From NCBI GenBank assembly GCA_964510575.1, contig CAZECN010000008.1, forward strand, positions 27,982 through 91,981: a stretch of DNA of 64,000 nt. Reading direction: 5' to 3'. This DNA is from CALKYB01 sp964510575. GTDB lineage: Bacteria > Bdellovibrionota_C > UBA2361 > SZUA-149 > CALKYB01. Position numbers and translations under genes: made by a program. Under the pieces are notes generated by a model. The model was not told where the DNA came from. It did no database searches and saw only the letters and a program-made list of their open reading frames with translations. Below are positions 61,807 to 64,000 of this stretch, piece after piece (positions within the stretch are counted from its first letter, which is position 1; each line of letters opens with the position of its first letter).

Positions 61807-62991
61807 ATGCCCAGTCAAAAAAATATTCTAATAATTGCTCCTCAACCCTTTTTCGCTAATAGGGGTACTCCCATGAACGTTCGCGCTATTTGTGAGTGTT
61901 TAGGGGAAGCTGGCTACAAAGTAGACCTACTTGTTTTCCCTCAAGGCGAAAACCTGGAGCTTCCTGGTGTTAGGATTATAAGAACAGTAGATCTTCCGTG
62001 GATAAAAGAAGTTCCCGTCGGAATCTCCTTTTCGAAACTTATTTTAGATTGCTTCATGTTCCTTACAGCTGTCAGGCTGGTTTGGGGTAGGAAGTATGAT
62101 TTGATTCATGGAGTTGAGGAAGGAGCGGTGTTGGCGGTGTTGCTATCGGTTTTTAGACGTTCGAAGTCAATTTTCGATATGGATTCTTCGATTCCCGAAC
62201 AATTGAAAGACAGTGGTAAGGTGCATTGGAAGATTCTTTCAGTGCCTGCTGGTCTTGTCGAAAAACTGGCGATGAAGACAGCTAGTGCTGTTTTGACTGT
62301 TTGCGAAGCTTTGACAAGAAAAGCTGAAAGTATAGTGCCCGCTGAAAAGATATCCCAGATAGAAGATTTTCCTACTGATACTTCACCGCCAGAGCCTGCC
62401 ACCGTTAAGAGGTTAAAAGATCAGTTTGAACTAGGGCAGCGAAAGTTGGTTGTCTATACAGGCAACTTCCATAGGGCCCAAGGAATTGAAATGCTTCTCG
62501 ATGCAGTGGCCGTTGCCTCGGCGAAAGAAGAATTTATACTTCTTCTTGTAGGCGGAGGGTTAGAGGGAGATCCTTTGTTTGATAAAATTTCTGCTAAGGT
62601 TTCTGAACTAGGACTTCAAGAGAGAGTGAAGCTAACCGGGAACAGGCCTCTTGAGGAGATGAGTAGTTTTTTAGACCTAGCCAGTGTCGTTGTTTCGCCT
62701 CGCATTCAAGGAGAAAATACCCCGCTAAAGGTTTATTCATATATGGCTAGCGGTAGGCCTTTGGTCGCTACGGATATTTATTCTCACACCCAAGTTTTAT
62801 CTCAGGAATCTGCCTACCTTGCAGCGCCCGAGCCCGAAGACTTTGCTAAGAAAATTGTTTTGGCCTTGAGGGAAGATTCTAGGGCTATTGTTGAAAAAGC
62901 AGAGTCTTTGGTGAAAGAAAAGTATAGTCGTCAGTCGTTTAATCGTAGGCTTTTAAAATTATATGAGGGGCTCCTAGAAGGTAATGGTTGA
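61807..62991 (+). CDS. GT4-family glycosyltransferase
   Basis: This GT-B fold transferase of about 394 residues has an N-terminal acceptor half (ILIIAPQPFFANRGTPMNVRAICECLGEAGYKVDLLVFP) and a donor half with LVVYTGNFHRAQGIEMLLDA, LVGGG, LTGNRPLEEM and SPRIQGENTPLKVYSYMASGRPLVATD, a typical GT4 nucleotide-sugar site. The longer frame would start with GTG at 61756, which has no ribosome site; the ATG at 61807 begins just before the first strand and is preferred. It diverges from the beta-propeller operon and overlaps the next hydrolase by 8 nt. The sugar is not known. Confidence 0.85.
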   Translation: MPSQKNILIIAPQPFFANRGTPMNVRAICECLGEAGYKVDLLVFPQGENLELPGVRIIRTVDLPWIKEVPVGISFSKLILDCFMFLTAVRLVWGRKYDLIHGVEEGAVLAVLLSVFRRSKSIFDMDSSIPEQLKDSGKVHWKILSVPAGLVEKLAMKTASAVLTVCEALTRKAESIVPAEKISQIEDFPTDTSPPEPATVKRLKDQFELGQRKLVVYTGNFHRAQGIEMLLDAVAVASAKEEFILLLVGGGLEGDPLFDKISAKVSELGLQERVKLTGNRPLEEMSSFLDLASVVVSPRIQGENTPLKVYSYMASGRPLVATDIYSHTQVLSQESAYLAAPEPEDFAKKIVLALREDSRAIVEKAESLVKEKYSRQSFNRRLLKLYEGLLEGNG

Positions 62992-63799
62992 GATAGGGGA
63001 TTTTAAAATTTCTACAGTTACTGTCGATAAGCTTTGGCTTGATGGTGGTGCGATGTTTGGTTCAGTGCCTAAGAACCTTTGGGCTAAACGAATCGAACCC
63101 GATCAGCAAAACAGGATTCCTCTTGGCTGTCGTTTGTTAAAAATTGAATCAGCTTCAAAAACTTATCTTGTTGATACCGGTTGCGGAGATAAGTGGGAGG
63201 ATAAGCCAAGAGCTATATACGGAATTGAGAATTTAGCACCCTTACCCACGGAAGTGGATTCCGTAATCTTAACCCACTTGCATTTTGATCATGGCGGGGG
63301 AGTTTCTCGACTTTCCGAAAATGGTAAGCCAGTCGCAACTTACGAAAAGGCAAGTGTATATGTTAATCGGATACAATACGAGCATGCCCGAAATCCTGAA
63401 GTTCGAGACCGAGCCAGTTTTATCGATGAGAATATTCTTCCTTTATCCAATATGAACCTTAATTTGGTGGAAGACGGCGTTGAGCTAGAAAGTGGCATAA
63501 GCCTGCACCAAGTTGACGGGCATACCCCGGGGCTACAGTGGATCAAGCTGAGCAACGGAGATAAAACCCTAGCTTATCCCTCAGATTTAATTCCAACGGC
63601 TCATCACTTGGACTTACCTTATATTATGGGCTACGACCTTTCGGCTGAGAAGACTCTTGTGGAAAAGCGTAGTTTTCTTGAGCAAGCCTCGGATCAAGAC
63701 TGGACAATCGTTTTTGAGCATGATTTACAGACCGAGGCAGTAAGGATTATTCTTGATAAATCTGGAAAGGTTAAGATTAAAGAGAAGCTGGAGATTTAA
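62984..63799 (+). CDS. metallo-beta-lactamase-fold hydrolase
   Basis: This 271-residue protein has the signature HLHFDHGGG with His 98, His 100, Asp 102 and His 103, followed by VDGHTPG, YPSDLIPTAHH and a C-terminal FEHD, which give the two-zinc site. It resembles the lactonase-like subgroup of the fold in outline, but the substrate is not apparent. It overlaps the glycosyltransferase by 8 nt (ATGGTTGA), so the two are coupled and may act in one pathway. No export signal. Confidence 0.87.
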   Translation: MVEIGDFKISTVTVDKLWLDGGAMFGSVPKNLWAKRIEPDQQNRIPLGCRLLKIESASKTYLVDTGCGDKWEDKPRAIYGIENLAPLPTEVDSVILTHLHFDHGGGVSRLSENGKPVATYEKASVYVNRIQYEHARNPEVRDRASFIDENILPLSNMNLNLVEDGVELESGISLHQVDGHTPGLQWIKLSNGDKTLAYPSDLIPTAHHLDLPYIMGYDLSAEKTLVEKRSFLEQASDQDWTIVFEHDLQTEAVRIILDKSGKVKIKEKLEI

Positions 63800-63839
63800 C
63801 TTCTCAGCCTATTCAGGTTTTTAATACTACTAACTTTGT

Positions 63840-63974
63840 CTATGCCCGGGTGGTGTAGTGCATATTGCTTGCGCAACAGCGTTCAGTCGCCACGCAGGCT
63901 AGTGGTGGTGCCGCTATGATTTAAGTGGGGTAGCAAGTCGGCGTGAGAAAAAGATGCCATAAGGCATGTTTTTT
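63840..63974 (+). ncRNA. structured region of unknown type near the window end
   Basis: The stretch 63840-63945 is unusually GC- and GT-rich for the window and contains short self-complementary pieces (GCTTGCGCAA, GGTGGTGCC). It ends in a terminator hairpin at 63947-63974. It could be the 3' UTR of the hydrolase or a small RNA. It does not match the tRNA, tmRNA, SRP RNA or RNase P patterns I know. Confidence 0.2.
63947..63974 (+). terminator. intrinsic terminator
   Basis: ATGCC-ATAA-GGCAT is a short stem flanked by AAAAA and GTTTTTT, so it can end transcription in either direction. It lies about 150 nt after the metallo-hydrolase stop. Confidence 0.55.
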
Positions 63975-64000
63975 AGCCGAGTCAGGACTTAAAAAAATCT

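Noticed and set aside
63840..63974. Possible RNase P RNA, tmRNA or cobalamin riboswitch
   Set aside because: Short matches such as CAGTCGCC or GCAACAG occur, but the diagnostic conserved blocks (GAGGAAAGTCCGGGC, the tmRNA tRNA-like ends, the B12-box) are absent.
1..64000. CRISPR array, rRNA operon, insertion sequence or replication origin
   Set aside because: No regularly spaced direct repeats, Cas genes, rRNA sequence, transposase gene or DnaA-box cluster was seen in the window.

Overview
The window looks like a fragment of an AT-leaning Gram-negative (diderm) genome. It carries LptD, LptF/LptG, a late-acyltransferase homologue, several lipoproteins with clear lipoboxes, bS21 and an AccD with an N-terminal zinc finger. 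The mix of a CtpA-type protease, TlyA, a minimal PutA, methylcrotonyl-CoA carboxylase, HDOD and hybrid-kinase signalling, and many TPR or hypothetical lipoproteins fits a deltaproteobacterial-grade lineage (SAR324, Bdellovibrionota or Myxococcota-like). I cannot place it more precisely. A run of 100 Ns shows that this is a draft or metagenome assembly.

Layout. 0-5 kb (+): end of a ctpA-like protease, tlyA, a GT39-type membrane glycosyltransferase split by the assembly gap, and a DUF2520 dehydrogenase-like gene. 5.0-5.4 kb: a paired-hairpin repeat element. 5.4-10.8 kb: a hypothetical gene, a DedA protein, and a three-gene signalling operon (hybrid histidine kinase, HDOD-GAF protein, CheY-like receiver). 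11-18.2 kb: amino-acid catabolism, with PutA for proline and MccA/MccB for leucine. 18.3-20.8 kb: a FlgM-like small protein, Pgk and a NIF3-like protein. 21-24.5 kb: accD overlapping lptD. 24.5-29.7 kb: nucleotide-sugar genes (an SDR epimerase, an RmlD-like reductase, ManC, GMD and an RMD-like reductase), predicted to make GDP-6-deoxyhexose, probably GDP-D-rhamnose, for surface glycans. 29.7-30.1 kb: a second paired-hairpin element. 30.1-36.4 kb: a CFA-type methyltransferase, an LpxL-like acyltransferase, a small orphan gene, panC-lptG-lptF and rpsU. 36.6-44.4 kb: a TPR lipoprotein with a LolB-like lipoprotein, an ABC exporter operon and a GHL10 glycosidase-like protein.

44.4-52.2 kb is the accessory-looking part. 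It holds a tRNA-Leu(CAA) followed by a cluster of long hairpins, a lipoprotein gene with a stop codon inside its lipobox, and a 1426-residue membrane protein made of two related halves. It also holds a solitary copy of the hairpin repeat, an orphan gene, and a complete mini transcription unit encoding a 49-residue very basic peptide. 52.2-63.8 kb returns to envelope functions: a jelly-roll lipoprotein, PlsC, a DUF3108 protein, an RNB exoribonuclease with an overlapping lipoprotein peptidase, SGNH hydrolase and beta-propeller operon, then a GT4 glycosyltransferase with a metallo-beta-lactamase-fold hydrolase. The last 200 bases contain a hairpin terminator and unexplained sequence.

The most unusual signal is a family of about 60-nt hairpins at 5.1, 29.8 and 50.5 kb. 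Their arms have diverged but still pair, and the loops share a conserved GCCGAAATTT-type motif. They occur as inverted doublets around a third small hairpin, or as a singlet, each time 56-98 nt after the stop codon of a + strand gene. This resembles REP/REPIN organisation or a structured 3' element, and I do not recognise the family.
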